Source: Amphiura filiformis (taxonomy: Eukaryota; Echinodermata; Ophiuroidea; Amphilepidida; Amphiuridae). From it: 64,000 nucleotides of DNA. Numbering within the stretch: the first letter of the stretch is position 1; each line of letters begins with the position of its first letter. The notes below the pieces were generated by a model. That model worked only from the letters and a program-made list of their open reading frames with translations, had not been told where the DNA came from and made no database searches. The position numbers and the translations under genes were made by a program. The stretch lies in NCBI RefSeq assembly GCF_039555335.1, contig NC_092641.1:30440848-30504847 (forward strand), given 5' to 3'. Positions 32,422 through 42,100 of the stretch are shown piece after piece.

Positions 32422-35400
32422 TTATTGATGGGTGCCATGCATTGGCATTTCATGGCTGGTACCCGTTTGACTGATGGATGCTAGCATTCGCATTGCAGGG
32501 CTGATACCTGTTGACAGTACAGGGCTAGTTGGCGCTTCTGAGCTGGTACCCGTTGTCAGTTCACGACTGGTACCCGATGACAATTCAGAGCTGGTGCTAG
32601 TAGTCAGTTCAAACCTGGTGCCCGTAGTCGGCTCAGAGCTAGTAACCACTGGTGGTTCAGAGCTAGTACCTATTGGCGATTCAGGGCTGGCACCCATTGA
32701 CATTTCAGAGCTAGTACCAGTCTGCAGTTCAGGGCAAGCAATGGGCTGCTCTTGCACAGAACTTGCTTCACCGGAACTTGTTTCTTCATTCACATTTATC
32801 TCAATGCATTCTAACTTTACAAATGGCAATGTTTTCTCTTCAATGAAATCTGTCTCCAACGTTTTCTGCATTTCTGCGCTATCTTGATCAACATCTGCCA
32901 CCTGAGCATCATTTCGCTTCCCACTTTCAACTACAGGTGTAGGGTTAGTTTCTAGCTTTTCTTCCAACTTTGATTTCAATTGCAGTGACACAGGCTCCTT
33001 TTTAGCCATTGAAGGGCCTGTCATACATTTTGTAACTGTTTTTTCTTTAATAGCAGGTACCTTCACTTTCATGATAACTTTTTTTTGGTTTTTTGTGCCT
33101 TTGTTCCTGGGACGGTACTGCTTAGGAGTTTTAGGAGGAGCAGTTTTTTCACCTGTTACTGTAGATTTTAATTTTGGTTTTTCACTTGGTGATGGCGGCG
33201 GTGACACACTATCCTGTGTCTCAGAAGTGATGTTTAGGCTTGGCTTCAGCAGTATTGGCACAATTTTCATATCAAGTGTTCCCGCTAGAAGTTTCACTTT
33301 GACCTCCTCCGGATTATTACTATTTACAAACATCTTGCGACTGAACTCAGAATCATACTGTGTCGGTTTGCTGTGCATGTGTGTGGCAAATATCTTTGCA
33401 GAATTGCTGCGAACAAAAACGTATGTGATTGTCCCTCGTTTAATCATGTTCAGAGTCGTCTGTGGCGATTGCGAGTACACAATGCACATGTTTGGATCTG
33501 CACCTGGGCTGGGAGATTGCGCTATGCTGAGATTTTTCGGAAGCACAGACGATGTACCTAATGCTTTTACCGTGATTTTCTCCTCCTCTTTCACGCTCTT
33601 GATGCTCCTTTCTGGAGATTTCACATAACGCCCTCTCTTTTGGCGAGGTTTAGGAGATTCGGAAAGGGATTCTGATAGAGTAGCGGTCTCACGTTTTGTC
33701 CCCACAAGTGCAATATATGGGCTGACATCTCCGACTGCTTCCTTGCAAGTAGGTAAACCGATTATCTTCTTTGCGAACGATTTCTGATTGTTTCCTTTCT
33801 TACTACGAGCCTCCAACTCCGCTTTAACAATTGCCATTTCCTGATTGTCAACCTCTTGACCAAGGACATCCTTAGTCTCTAATTCCTCCACTATATCCAA
33901 AGCAATTTCCATTGCATTCTTATTAATTGTACTCTTCAACTGTTCTATCTCTGCTCTCAATTTCACAGTTTCTTCGGAAATTTCCTTCTTAAACGTCTTT
34001 TCATCTTCATATGCGATACCATCAGATTCGGTTTCTTTCTTCATCCTCTTCTCTGTCGCTTCTGCTTGCTCCTTCTTTTTCGCCATAAACGATCTCGCTT
34101 TTCTTGCCAACTCTTCATCTGCTTCTTTTCTTAATCGGAATTCTTCTTGCCGCTTTTCTTTCAACTTCTGTGTGTACCATCGCCTTGCTTTTTTTATATC
34201 TTTGGCTGCTTCCGGATCCATTCCCATATCAATTACCTTTTCAATGAAGTTCTTATTGACCACAGCAAGCTGTGCTGTTTCCTCATCATGTTCCTTTTTC
34301 CGTTCTTCTTTAAACAAACTCTCTAGTTCGTCGAGCGTTTTCCCCACCAATTCCTCAGGTTTCATGCCGCGCCTCTTTGCTTCTTCCGTAAGAAACACTT
34401 CTCGTTTTTCCAGTCGTTTACACATTACGCAGTCTGTACCATGCAACTGGGTGATATGTTGAAATAACATCTCCTCTGTTTGAAATTCAATATTACAAAC
34501 TAAGCACTTGATCAACTGAATCTTTCTGACGGGGCGTGGCAACTGCGCTTTATGAATGATCTTCAGATGCTGGACTAGCTGGAATCGGGACCCATGAACG
34601 CAATGACACAAAGGGCACTTGATGGCCTTGGATCGGTCGTGCTTTGTAATGAAATGCATGTTTTGAGCCTTCTGTGATCTAAATGTCTTCTCGCAAATTT
34701 CGCACTTGTAACGCACCTCTCCAGTGTGGCTGGCGACGTGATCATCCCTTCGTACCTTTGAAGGGAAACCTTTGCCACAGTACGGACAGAACATTTTGAA
34801 TGCCCGCCTAATTTTATCATGCACCCCCCTAATATGCTTTGCCAGATTGTCTCGTGTCTTGAACTTTTTTTGACATTTAGTGCAGCTATGAAGTCTTATA
34901 TCACTATGCACAGCGGAATGTCGGCACAGTTTAGTGATGTCCTCATATTTTAAACCGCACTGGGCGCACATGTACCACTGTTTTGCAGTAATATGTCTCC
35001 TCTTGTTGGAGCTTGGATTTTTCCGCAGGCTCTGCTCTTGCTGTATGATATGCTCAGGTGGGTCGCAGCGTATGATTTTCACGCCTTTTCGCATCAGCTC
35101 ATCCTTGGTGCTTTCAAGCGGACGTTTCCGATTTGCCTTTTTGGGTGCAGTTCCGGAGTTGGTACTCCACGAATCATTGTCATTAGCTTCCATTGTACCA
35201 GGTTGGTTTGACATATTCAAGTTACCTTGCTGTAAAATATCATCATGCTGTGTATGCAGTAAGTCTACCATCGCAGCGGCAGCTGCCTCCGTCTCCGTGA
35301 ATTGTTCCAGTGAGATCGGCACCAACTTGGACTGCTTTTTAGCGACCACCTCCTTATCCACACAGAGCGCATTGTGGCGTTCCACGACAATGGCCAAGAT

Positions 35401-35694
35401 CTCTTCTAACGTCAACCCCTTCAGATGGACACAGTTGTATCCTCTTACGTGCGTATCTAGCAGTGGTTGCAGCCTGCTCGCTATATACTTTTGAATTGTC
35501 AAACGCAGCAGGTCGGACCAAAGGGGTACCGTCTGGGTCTCCATTTCCCTCATTTCCAGGGTGGCGATTTCGATTGGCGGAGGGTCAGTGGTGTGATCAC
35601 CCAGCTGGAGAATAAAGGGTAGATTTTGCTGCGGCTGTCCTCCATGATGCATATGATGAACGGGCGGTATCCAATGATTGCCAGAAGGATCCAT
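32422..35694 (-). CDS. ZNF-B: intact six-finger C2H2 protein with coiled coil
   Basis: An uninterrupted 1090-residue protein, probably a nuclear DNA-binding regulator. Residues 50-145 form a family domain shared with ZNF-A (TIQKYIASRLQPLLD, KGLTLEEILAIVVERHNALC). Six C2H2 fingers run from about 242 to 418 (YMCAQCGLKY, HSCTKCQKKF, MFCPYCGKGF, YKCEICEKTF, IKCPLCHCVH, IKCLVCNIEF). A strongly charged, probably coiled-coil region covers 430-635. Two copies of an unrecognised motif follow (CIVYSQSPQTTLNMIKRG near 737; MFVNSNNPEEVKVKLLAG near 788). Basic Pro/Lys-rich sequence (RPRNKGTKNQKK) precedes an octapeptide tail. The ATG at 35694 is chosen because the frame upstream runs only through a predicted intron acceptor. 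The coding region has no intron, unlike ZNF-A. Confidence 0.92.
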   Translation of the reverse strand: MDPSGNHWIPPVHHMHHGGQPQQNLPFILQLGDHTTDPPPIEIATLEMREMETQTVPLWSDLLRLTIQKYIASRLQPLLDTHVRGYNCVHLKGLTLEEILAIVVERHNALCVDKEVVAKKQSKLVPISLEQFTETEAAAAAMVDLLHTQHDDILQQGNLNMSNQPGTMEANDNDSWSTNSGTAPKKANRKRPLESTKDELMRKGVKIIRCDPPEHIIQQEQSLRKNPSSNKRRHITAKQWYMCAQCGLKYEDITKLCRHSAVHSDIRLHSCTKCQKKFKTRDNLAKHIRGVHDKIRRAFKMFCPYCGKGFPSKVRRDDHVASHTGEVRYKCEICEKTFRSQKAQNMHFITKHDRSKAIKCPLCHCVHGSRFQLVQHLKIIHKAQLPRPVRKIQLIKCLVCNIEFQTEEMLFQHITQLHGTDCVMCKRLEKREVFLTEEAKRRGMKPEELVGKTLDELESLFKEERKKEHDEETAQLAVVNKNFIEKVIDMGMDPEAAKDIKKARRWYTQKLKEKRQEEFRLRKEADEELARKARSFMAKKKEQAEATEKRMKKETESDGIAYEDEKTFKKEISEETVKLRAEIEQLKSTINKNAMEIALDIVEELETKDVLGQEVDNQEMAIVKAELEARSKKGNNQKSFAKKIIGLPTCKEAVGDVSPYIALVGTKRETATLSESLSESPKPRQKRGRYVKSPERSIKSVKEEEKITVKALGTSSVLPKNLSIAQSPSPGADPNMCIVYSQSPQTTLNMIKRGTITYVFVRSNSAKIFATHMHSKPTQYDSEFSRKMFVNSNNPEEVKVKLLAGTLDMKIVPILLKPSLNITSETQDSVSPPPSPSEKPKLKSTVTGEKTAPPKTPKQYRPRNKGTKNQKKVIMKVKVPAIKEKTVTKCMTGPSMAKKEPVSLQLKSKLEEKLETNPTPVVESGKRNDAQVADVDQDSAEMQKTLETDFIEEKTLPFVKLECIEINVNEETSSGEASSVQEQPIACPELQTGTSSEMSMGASPESPIGTSSEPPVVTSSEPTTGTRFELTTSTSSELSSGTSRELTTGTSSEAPTSPVLSTGISPAMRMLASISQTGTSHEMPMHGTHQ
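32480..32765 (-). repeat. 24-bp minisatellite encoding the ZNF-B octapeptide tail
   Basis: About eight units of 24 bp encode SSEPTTGT-like octapeptides (SSEMSMGA, SPESPIGT, SSEPPVVT, SSEPTTGT, RFELTTST, SSELSSGT, SRELTTGT, SSEAPTSP). The matching array in ZNF-C (60750-60970) has one unit fewer and other substitutions. Confidence 0.9.
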
Positions 35695-35712
35695 TTTGTA
35701 CAAGTTGGTTCT
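35695..35712 (-). other. ZNF-B 5' UTR start after an intron acceptor
   Basis: On the minus strand a pyrimidine tract, CTTTTTTGTCTTGCAG, ends at 35711, so an exon would begin at 35710 with 16 bases of leader before the ATG. The same acceptor and leader are conserved in ZNF-C (exon start 63971). A non-coding first exon further upstream is therefore likely, but I cannot place it. Confidence 0.65.
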
Positions 35713-35721
35713 GCAAGACAA

Positions 35722-36486
35722 AAAAGTTGAAAATTAATTAAAATGTTGACAGAAGTTGACCAGGGATATTCATGAGACAAAGTATTGACTGTGGTTTTCA
35801 GTTTTTTTAAGTAGCACACATTACCAAGCAATTATTATTATCTAGGCCAACTTTTCCAAAACATTATAGGCTAGCTTTGCCAGAGTAACAATCTAAAAAT
35901 GAACAAAGGAAGTTTGTATACAAAGGTCAAATGCCCTGTTCTTATGGACAGTGGCCAATGCTGTTACCATAGCAACAGTTCACATTCCACTCTCACTGAG
36001 TAATTTGCATAGGTGTAGATCCCGGGTGATAGGGGTGGGATAAATCCCCCCAATATTTTGCCAGGGGGGATGGTCCATACAATCATCACCCTCCCCCCAT
36101 GTTGAATCCTTCGTGTGGGTTTCTGACCAAATTAAGGTCTCATTATTTGGCCATTTTAGCCACCAAAGCCCATTTTTTCGCGCTTCGTTCGAATTTATTC
36201 CACTTTTGCACAATATTTCATCAGTTTAGCTTCAAAATGGCACCGTTTTTTGCATTTGTACCAGAAACTGATTCTGTCGCCAAAAGGTGCCTGATTCTCT
36301 ATATTTCAAGAATTTTTTCCAACCCAATCCCTCCCAATGTCAAAAAGAAATCTACGCCACTGGCAATTTTTGGTATAATATAAACCATGTGCAGTTCTGA
36401 CAAAAGAGCTTGGGGAAATGATATATCCAGTAATCTCATCAGTCGCAGATCCAGGATTTTTGAAAAGGGGGGCACAAACTTAGAAT
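35722..36486. other. Upstream of ZNF-B; dispersed repeat
   Basis: No gene is visible. From about 36015 to 36370 the sequence (ggatggtccatacaatcatc, ttctgaccaaatta, cacttttgcacaatatttca) is an inverted copy of the repeat at 48545-48895. A relative of its outer end lies near 52365-52460. Confidence 0.55.
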
Positions 36487-37038
36487 CATCTGCGCTTGGA
36501 GCAGCACACGTCGCACTTGTGGGACGAGGGGGGCTGTCTGAGGGGATGTGCCAACCTCAGAAGTGAGAAACTTGAAGACCTAATTGAAGCTATTTGGTAG
36601 ACCATTTTGGCACTATTATTGTGTAAAATGTTAATTTGAAAAAGCCGAAAATTTGCCCAATGACAGTCCAATTGAAGTCATTTGTCGACAAGCTTGCACT
36701 ATTATTGTGTACATTATTCCTTTAAACATAAAGGGTCAGGTGTCCAAAACAAAAGCGAAAGGGTTAACTAGCTTCTTTATGCATACGCAGGGGTGTCTGA
36801 GGGGGATGTGCCCCCCTGAGAAGTGAGAGACTTTTGCAAAATGAAGACATAATTGAAGCGATTTGGTGGACCATTTTGGCACTATTATTGTTTTAATTTG
36901 AAAAAGCCGAAAATTTGTGAAATGACGGCCCAAAAAGCTGAAGTCATTCATCGACAATTTTTCTCTATTAATGTGTAAATTATTGCTTTTTTGCAAAATG
37001 AAGGCCTAATTGAAAGCATTTGGTGGAAAATTTTAATA
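36487..37038. repeat. Internally repeated element, host of the Penelope insertion
   Basis: Three diverged direct copies of a unit with aattgaagcgatttggtgga, ccattttggcactattattg and tttgaaaaagccgaaaattt lie head to tail. The sequence resumes beyond the Penelope-like insertion at 38864 (gaagtcattcttcaac, acataaagggcctggtgtcc), so one repeat was split by that insertion. Confidence 0.7.
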
Positions 37039-37101
37039 CTATTATTTGAATCAGTGGGTTTTTAGCGGGTTCGCCGTCGGACAAGTTTAGAACTGTCAAG
37101 C

Positions 37102-37131
37102 TTTCGTCAGGAGTAGCTCTGACTTCTTCAG
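37102..37131 (-). ncRNA. Possible degenerate hammerhead core
   Basis: On the Penelope sense strand, CTGAAGA (37131-37125) is followed by one A, a 5-bp stem GTCAG/CTGAC with an 8-base loop, and then GAAA (37105-37102). This is the box-stem-box order of a hammerhead, and hammerheads are known from Penelope-like elements. The extra A and the unresolved stems I and III make it uncertain. Confidence 0.35.
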
Positions 37132-37180
37132 GACAAAGTACCTAAGAATGAAACATGTAGACCGCCCCTAGTCTACTGAT

Positions 37181-37550
37181 GACTCTGAAAAGAGTCGTTC
37201 ACTGAAGACTGCCCCTTGTCAACAGAGAACAAGCAGATCTCGCCTATCTGCTAATATAAAGGTTTTGGTGGCTCTGAAAAGAGCCGTTTGCTGAAGACTG
37301 CCCTTGTCTACAGAAACAAGCAGATCTCGCCTATCTGCTGAATTTGTAAGTTTTGGTGGCTCTGAAAAGAGCCGTTTGCTGAAGACTGCCCCTTGTCAGC
37401 AGAAACAAGCAGATCTCGCCTATCTGCTGATTTTGTAAGTTTTGGTGGCTCTGAAAAGAGCCGTTCACTGAAGACTGCCCCTTGTCAACAGAAAACAAGC
37501 AGACCTCGCCTATCTGCTAAATTAAAGGTTTGTTCGCTCTGAGGAAGAGC
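37181..37550 (-). ncRNA. Tandem array of histone-type 3' stem-loops
   Basis: Five units of 88-89 bp. On the minus strand units two to four (hairpins at 37270-37285, 37358-37373, 37447-37462) contain GGCTCTTTTCAGAGCC, preceded by AAC and followed by ACCA. That is the consensus of the replication-dependent histone mRNA 3' stem-loop bound by SLBP. Unit one (37181-37196) has GACTCTTTTCAGAGTC, where both sides of one pair changed together. Unit five (37535-37550) keeps GCTCT/AGAGC around an altered loop. Each unit has a second hairpin, AGCAGAT/ATCTGCT with loop. A U7-type purine-rich downstream element is not obvious. On the plus strand the same stem has a GAAA tetraloop. Confidence 0.75.
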
Positions 37551-37686
37551 TGTTCAATGAAGACTGCCCCTTGTCAACAGAGAACATGTAGACTGCATAT
37601 ACTGTAATAGAAGTATACGGCTTACCAGGAACCGTTTGGCCACTTATGGACCGATTGATTGATTGTATGCACAATGAGCGTTTATA

Positions 37687-38290
37687 TCACTTAATTGCGG
37701 ACGTGGTACAGATTAGCGGCTCTGTGATTGGTTGTTTGAAAATAGAGCGCGCCGCATACGATGTGATAAGATTAGCGACTCTGTGATTGGTTGTTTGAAA
37801 ATAGAGAGCGCCACATACCCGGGGCCACATACGACTGATGTCTTTGCCGTCATTTCTATTGATAGTAGAAGTTTCATTAACTCTGATTTCCAACGCTTCA
37901 CGGGTCAACCTCATCCCCAAGTTAGAAACTTGTGCCAGTTTTGTTGTTTCGTCCCACAGAGGTTCATGGCCTTCTTTGCAAGCATGTTCAGCTAATGCCG
38001 AGCCTTCTTCTTTCTTTTGTCTTGTGGCTCTTCGGTGTTCAGATATTCTGACCTTTAGTGGTCGTTTGGTTTGGCCTATGTATTGCTCACCACAACTGCA
38101 AGGTATAGAGTACACATGGTGCACGATCCTTGGGCAGAGGATCTTTTGGGTGGCTTAGGATGTCTCTTAATTTGGCCGACCTAGAGTAGAATGTTTTGAC
38201 CCCTGATCGGTTTAGAAACCGACAGATTTTGTCTGATACACCTTTGATATATGGCATGAAGGTAACGCCTTTGTGTTCATCGTCCACCAA
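37687..38290 (-). pseudogene. Penelope GIY-YIG endonuclease region, frameshifted
   Basis: The downstream frame (38124 to 37687) encodes HHVYSIPCSCGEQYIGQTKR, then LKVRISEHRRA and SALAEHACKEGHE: the GIY-YIG signature (VYSI..YIGQT) with the Cys and His positions usual in Penelope-like elements. The preceding frame (from about 38290) encodes GVTFMPYIKGVSDKICRFLN and reaches KDRAPCV, where a one-base shift near 38124 separates the two. The C-terminal part contains a duplicated segment of about 70 bp (37712-37815, GCGGCTCTGTGATTGGTTGT). Confidence 0.85.
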
Positions 38291-38334
38291 TTCTTCTGAT
38301 CGTTCTCCTGTCTGTTCAGTGTTCGATTTACCTG

Positions 38335-38580
38335 GATTAGCGTAGCAAAATGCTACTCACAATTTTGTAATTGCTACTCAAATCTGAAAATGAGTAGCAT
38401 TTTTTGCTACACATAAAAATATACGAAAATCGATCACTGGCCACTGACTTGAACTGAAAATGGAACATTCAGGATTAGCATGTTGCAAAATGCTACTCAC
38501 AATTTTGGAATTGCTACTCAAATCTGAAAGTGAGTAGCATTCTTTGCTACACAAAAAAATATACGAAAATCGATCACTGT
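38335..38580. repeat. Insertion with 138-bp direct duplication inside the Penelope copy
   Basis: Two direct copies of a 108-bp segment (starting GATTAGC, with aaaatgctactcacaatttt and aaaatcgatcactg) begin at 38335 and 38473. Each contains gtagca/tgctac inverted words. It separates the RT end from the GIY-YIG part of the coding region. Confidence 0.8.
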
Positions 38581-38854
38581 GTCTGTTTCTTGATTGCCTT
38601 GTGAATGAGGTTTGAGGGATAGCCATTCTTGTTCAACGCTTTTTCAATGTGTTTGAGTTCGTCTTTTCGATGTTCTTCATCACACAGAGTCAGTGCTCTG
38701 TGAACCAGTGTATTGACAACACTGTTCTTGGCAGACATATGGTGACTAGAGTTAAAATGAAGATATTGATCAGTATGAGTGGGTTTTAGGTATATGGCGA
38801 AACTCAAGCTAGTGTCTGATCTCTGCACTTTGACATCAAGGAAAGGTATGCCTA
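38574..38854 (-). pseudogene. Penelope RT C-terminal fragment
   Basis: The frame encodes PFLDVKVQRSDTSLSFAIYL, KPTHTDQYLHFNSSHHMSAK and SVVNTLVHRALTLC, the region just after the catalytic motifs in Penelope-like reverse transcriptases (xKPTHTDxYLxFxSxH). The catalytic core itself is lost to 5' truncation at 38851. Confidence 0.85.
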
Positions 38855-38994
38855 TTATTTGAAGTCATTCTTCAACAAATTTTCACTATTGTGTCAAATT
38901 GCTTGAAACATAAAGGGCCTGGTGTCCAAAGCAGAAGTGAAAATGGCAACTTCTTTATGTATACGCAGGAGGGTGTCTGAGGAGGGATGCAAAA

Positions 38995-39185
38995 ATGGCT
39001 TGTTATTTTTCAAAGAAGTAACAAAATCAGTGATAGATGAAAATTTAAGGGTCTTTGGGTGACAGATCGAAAGGAAATATGGCCGGGTCTTTGGGTGACA
39101 GAGCATGTGTGCTCATAAAAAAATATGGGGTCTTTGGGTGACAGTGATGTTGAAAAAGGGGGTCTTAAAGGAGGATTTTGTGATC
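38995..39185. repeat. Triple GGTCTTTGGGTGACAG repeat
   Basis: The 16-mer GGTCTTTGGGTGACAG occurs at about 39048, 39087 and 39129, spaced about 40 bp. It follows the split repeat and precedes a stretch without recognisable content. Confidence 0.7.
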
Positions 39186-42100
39186 CTAGCATCCTCTTTT
39201 TATGACATTTTTCAGTAGATATCCACGAAAAAGCTTATTTCCAAAATTTCAGTTGATTCTGATTTTGTGTTTGCGAGTTATGCATGATTATGTGTATTAC
39301 ACTGCTCCATAGACAATGTGTTGTAATTTCGTTCTGGTGCAAATTCAAATTTGGCGATATTTTTGCTAAACGAATTAATCTGCAAGAAATATTTGGTACA
39401 TAAACATTATGTAGCCAGAGGTATCCAGTGGTGTAAAAATCTCAACTTTTTTTGGGAAAAGTGGGGGGATGAGGCTGTGGATCACGAAATGCCCCTTTAA
39501 CAAGTAGGTTAGTTACAAATACAATATAAAACAGAGAAACTTTGACTTTAGTGAGTACTTAGCCTGAATTGAGATATATGTGTGAATGTATACATGGTGT
39601 ATGTGCACCCCCCCCCCCCCCATTGACTAAATATATGTGCAAAATATCATACAATATGTTTTTATGTCTGCCAAACAATTGTGACCATCCACCACGAAGT
39701 GGTAGTAAAGTCGGCCCAATGTCATTTTCTTTTTATTACAGATTTTGAAAGAGTGCACTTTCAGCTTTAAAATGACACCTCAACCAGCTTCATCGGACAT
39801 ATGGAAGCAGTTGTGTAGCCAGTGGGGGGGGAGGGGGGTGCTCATGATGGCCGTCGGTTCATGTAAGGCCATCGGTAGACGAAAGGCTTTGGTGAAAAAC
39901 AAATTGGGTGAACAAATTGACTATTTTTGATTTAGTAGTTTTGTAAACCAATCAGGTTAGACATACTTTACTGGCGGGTCACATGGGGTCATATTAATTA
40001 AGGCCGTCGCGTTCATTGATTGGCTTACGATTGCAATTAATAGTTTTTGCAACCAATCACAAAACGGGTTATATGGAGCCCGGCCATCGTAAAATTTTAC
40101 ACACGTCCATGATGAGGCGAAAGCGAGCGAGTGGGATAAAGTCAGTTTCACACCTGTGATTTAATGAAGCGCATCATAAAATCTCTGAGCACATCCACAG
40201 CGCATTTGACAGATAAAAATGAGATTTGCAATTCTGAGCAACGGGATTCCATGAAATTGAAGATTATGTAAGTTATTCTACAGGATCATGAGGATCGGTA
40301 ATAATTAACAGCTGGTCTGCTGTATTTGAAGTGCATATTGAAGTTTGTAAGTTTGTGACTTCGTATGTTATGTGCAATAGATATTACAGGAAGCTTAAAT
40401 TGGCACGCTTTCCTGCAATTTGTCTGTCGCTTGCGAAAGTTATTTGAGTTCAGGGCACGTCACACTGAGTGTGACATGACCTCGCTGGGCATACAGGTTA
40501 CCCACCTTTAATATTGCATAACATTTTGGAGAGAAAAATCACACATTTTGGTATAAAATGTGCATTTTTGCGCATTTTAAACTGGTGTGCGCATTTTACT
40601 CTAAAAATAGCGCATTTTGGATTGATCATTCATGGATAAACATATTGGTGATGTCAGCAGCTTAACTTTGGTGGACAATAGAAATACTGTATACGTACCA
40701 TTGATTGACAAGGTTACCCCTGCGTCCCCTAGCCTAGCTCCCCTCTTGACTGTGTAATATATTCCTCAATCATTCCCTGTACGGTAATGGTCTTATTAGC
40801 CCGAGGTACTCACACCTCCATCACTACGATTTCCACTGACCTTCTCCGTACGAAGGTCTGAGGGTCCTGAGCCTATCTGGTCCAGGGTACACAGTATTGA
40901 ATTTTATTAACAAAATATCAGTTCTTACACTTACAGTTCCTTACGTGAAGATAAGACTTAAGGTTATACAATGGAGTTTTCAAGGCTTGATTCCATACGG
41001 GCCGTAAGTTTTAAATAATAGGAACAGCCATGCAGAAAAAAAATGAACTCAAGGGTACTTGGTGCACATCGTCATCATCCCTATATCTTTGTGTCAAAAA
41101 TTGCCGTGATAGTACAGCGACTCCTCTCGTTTTTCAACAGATCTACACAACGCGATTTTGTTCGAGATAGGCCGAGCGACTCAGGCTAAGCATGCCATGA
41201 CTATCATATGAGATACACACAGAGTTTCTATATTCTACACATTATTACGATTTGTGCATGCTCTAGTACCCCATATGATGTTTCTATTACAAGAAAATCT
41301 ATTTGTTTTCAGGTAAAACCAGGGTTTTGTTTCCAGTACACTCACTCGAAAAGCAGTACAATAATTAGCGGGGCCTTGCAGCTTGCTGTGGATATCTTTT
41401 ACTGCATTTTAGAAGTAATATTTTGATATCCAATGTAAAAATTATGATATATTTAATTTTGAGAATTACAATTCTACTTTATAGGTGCATTGTATAAAGG
41501 AACACTTTTAGCCCATTGAGTTAAGTTCCAGATGCAAGCCCTGCCCCTATAACACAATGCATGTAAACTTTCTTTATCTGTGTCAATAATAGAATATTGG
41601 TTTCAACGGAGTATTGAGCTGTATGGAAAAAATATTTATAATACAGGGTGTTGACACTGTGTGGTGTATCAATCTACATGCACAATGACCACGAACCTAT
41701 GAAACCGTGGCACGTGAGTCATCATATGGTGCAGGGATAGGGAGGGGCAACCATGATTTTTTAATGTCGACATGTCGATATAATTCGCATACACCGACAG
41801 TGTGTCGACATAAAAAAAATTCTAAAAAAAAAAAATTTCCTTTTTTTTTTAATTTTCAAAAAATATTTTTGGCCCGTGTGCCCCGCTTTTTGCAATAGGT
41901 GACCCCGGAATGACGTCACAAGCCGTTGACCTCCGTTAACAACAAATCTGATTCAAAAGTCAAAATACTACCATTTCTATAACATCTAGACATGGAGCTT
42001 CCAGCCAACAACAAAAATAAAGACTCTCCTCTACATGTTCATGTGTTCAGCTTCACATAAAATGCAATTTAAGTATTTAACCTTTACCAAAATCGGCCCA

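Larger units (their letters stand above)
26840..35710 (-). repeat. Segmental duplication, copy with ZNF-B
   Basis: This block is colinear with 52855-63971. Matching anchors include 26840-26913 with 52855-52942, 27940-28030 with 53223-53310, 28680-28730 with 53550-53600, 28880-28930 with 53765-53810, 29550-29630 with 55110-55190, 32180-32270 with 56015-56090, and the whole ZNF-B coding exon with ZNF-C. MITE insertions differ between the copies. Confidence 0.85.
37051..38851 (-). mobile_element. 5'-truncated Penelope-like retroelement
   Basis: A 12-bp direct repeat, ctattatttgaa, flanks the copy at 37039-37050 and 38852-38863. The coding strand is minus. From 5' to 3' it contains the end of a reverse transcriptase, a linker with a 246-bp foreign insertion, a GIY-YIG endonuclease domain and a 3' region with a tandem stem-loop array. 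The GIY-YIG fusion to an RT places it among Penelope-like elements. The copy is 5'-truncated and frameshifted and so is inactive itself. Confidence 0.88.

Noticed and set aside
32474-32887. Plus-strand frame rich in ELVPV repeats
   Set aside because: Shadow of the ZNF-B octapeptide-coding minisatellite; the minus strand has the fingers and full-length frame.
32422-35721. ZNF-B start upstream of the ATG at 35694
   Set aside because: The extra codons come from a pyrimidine tract and CAG acceptor conserved in ZNF-C, and no ATG lies there in frame.
37181-37550. Remnant of a histone gene cluster
   Set aside because: No histone coding sequence lies nearby, and the array is inside the target-duplication-bounded Penelope copy.
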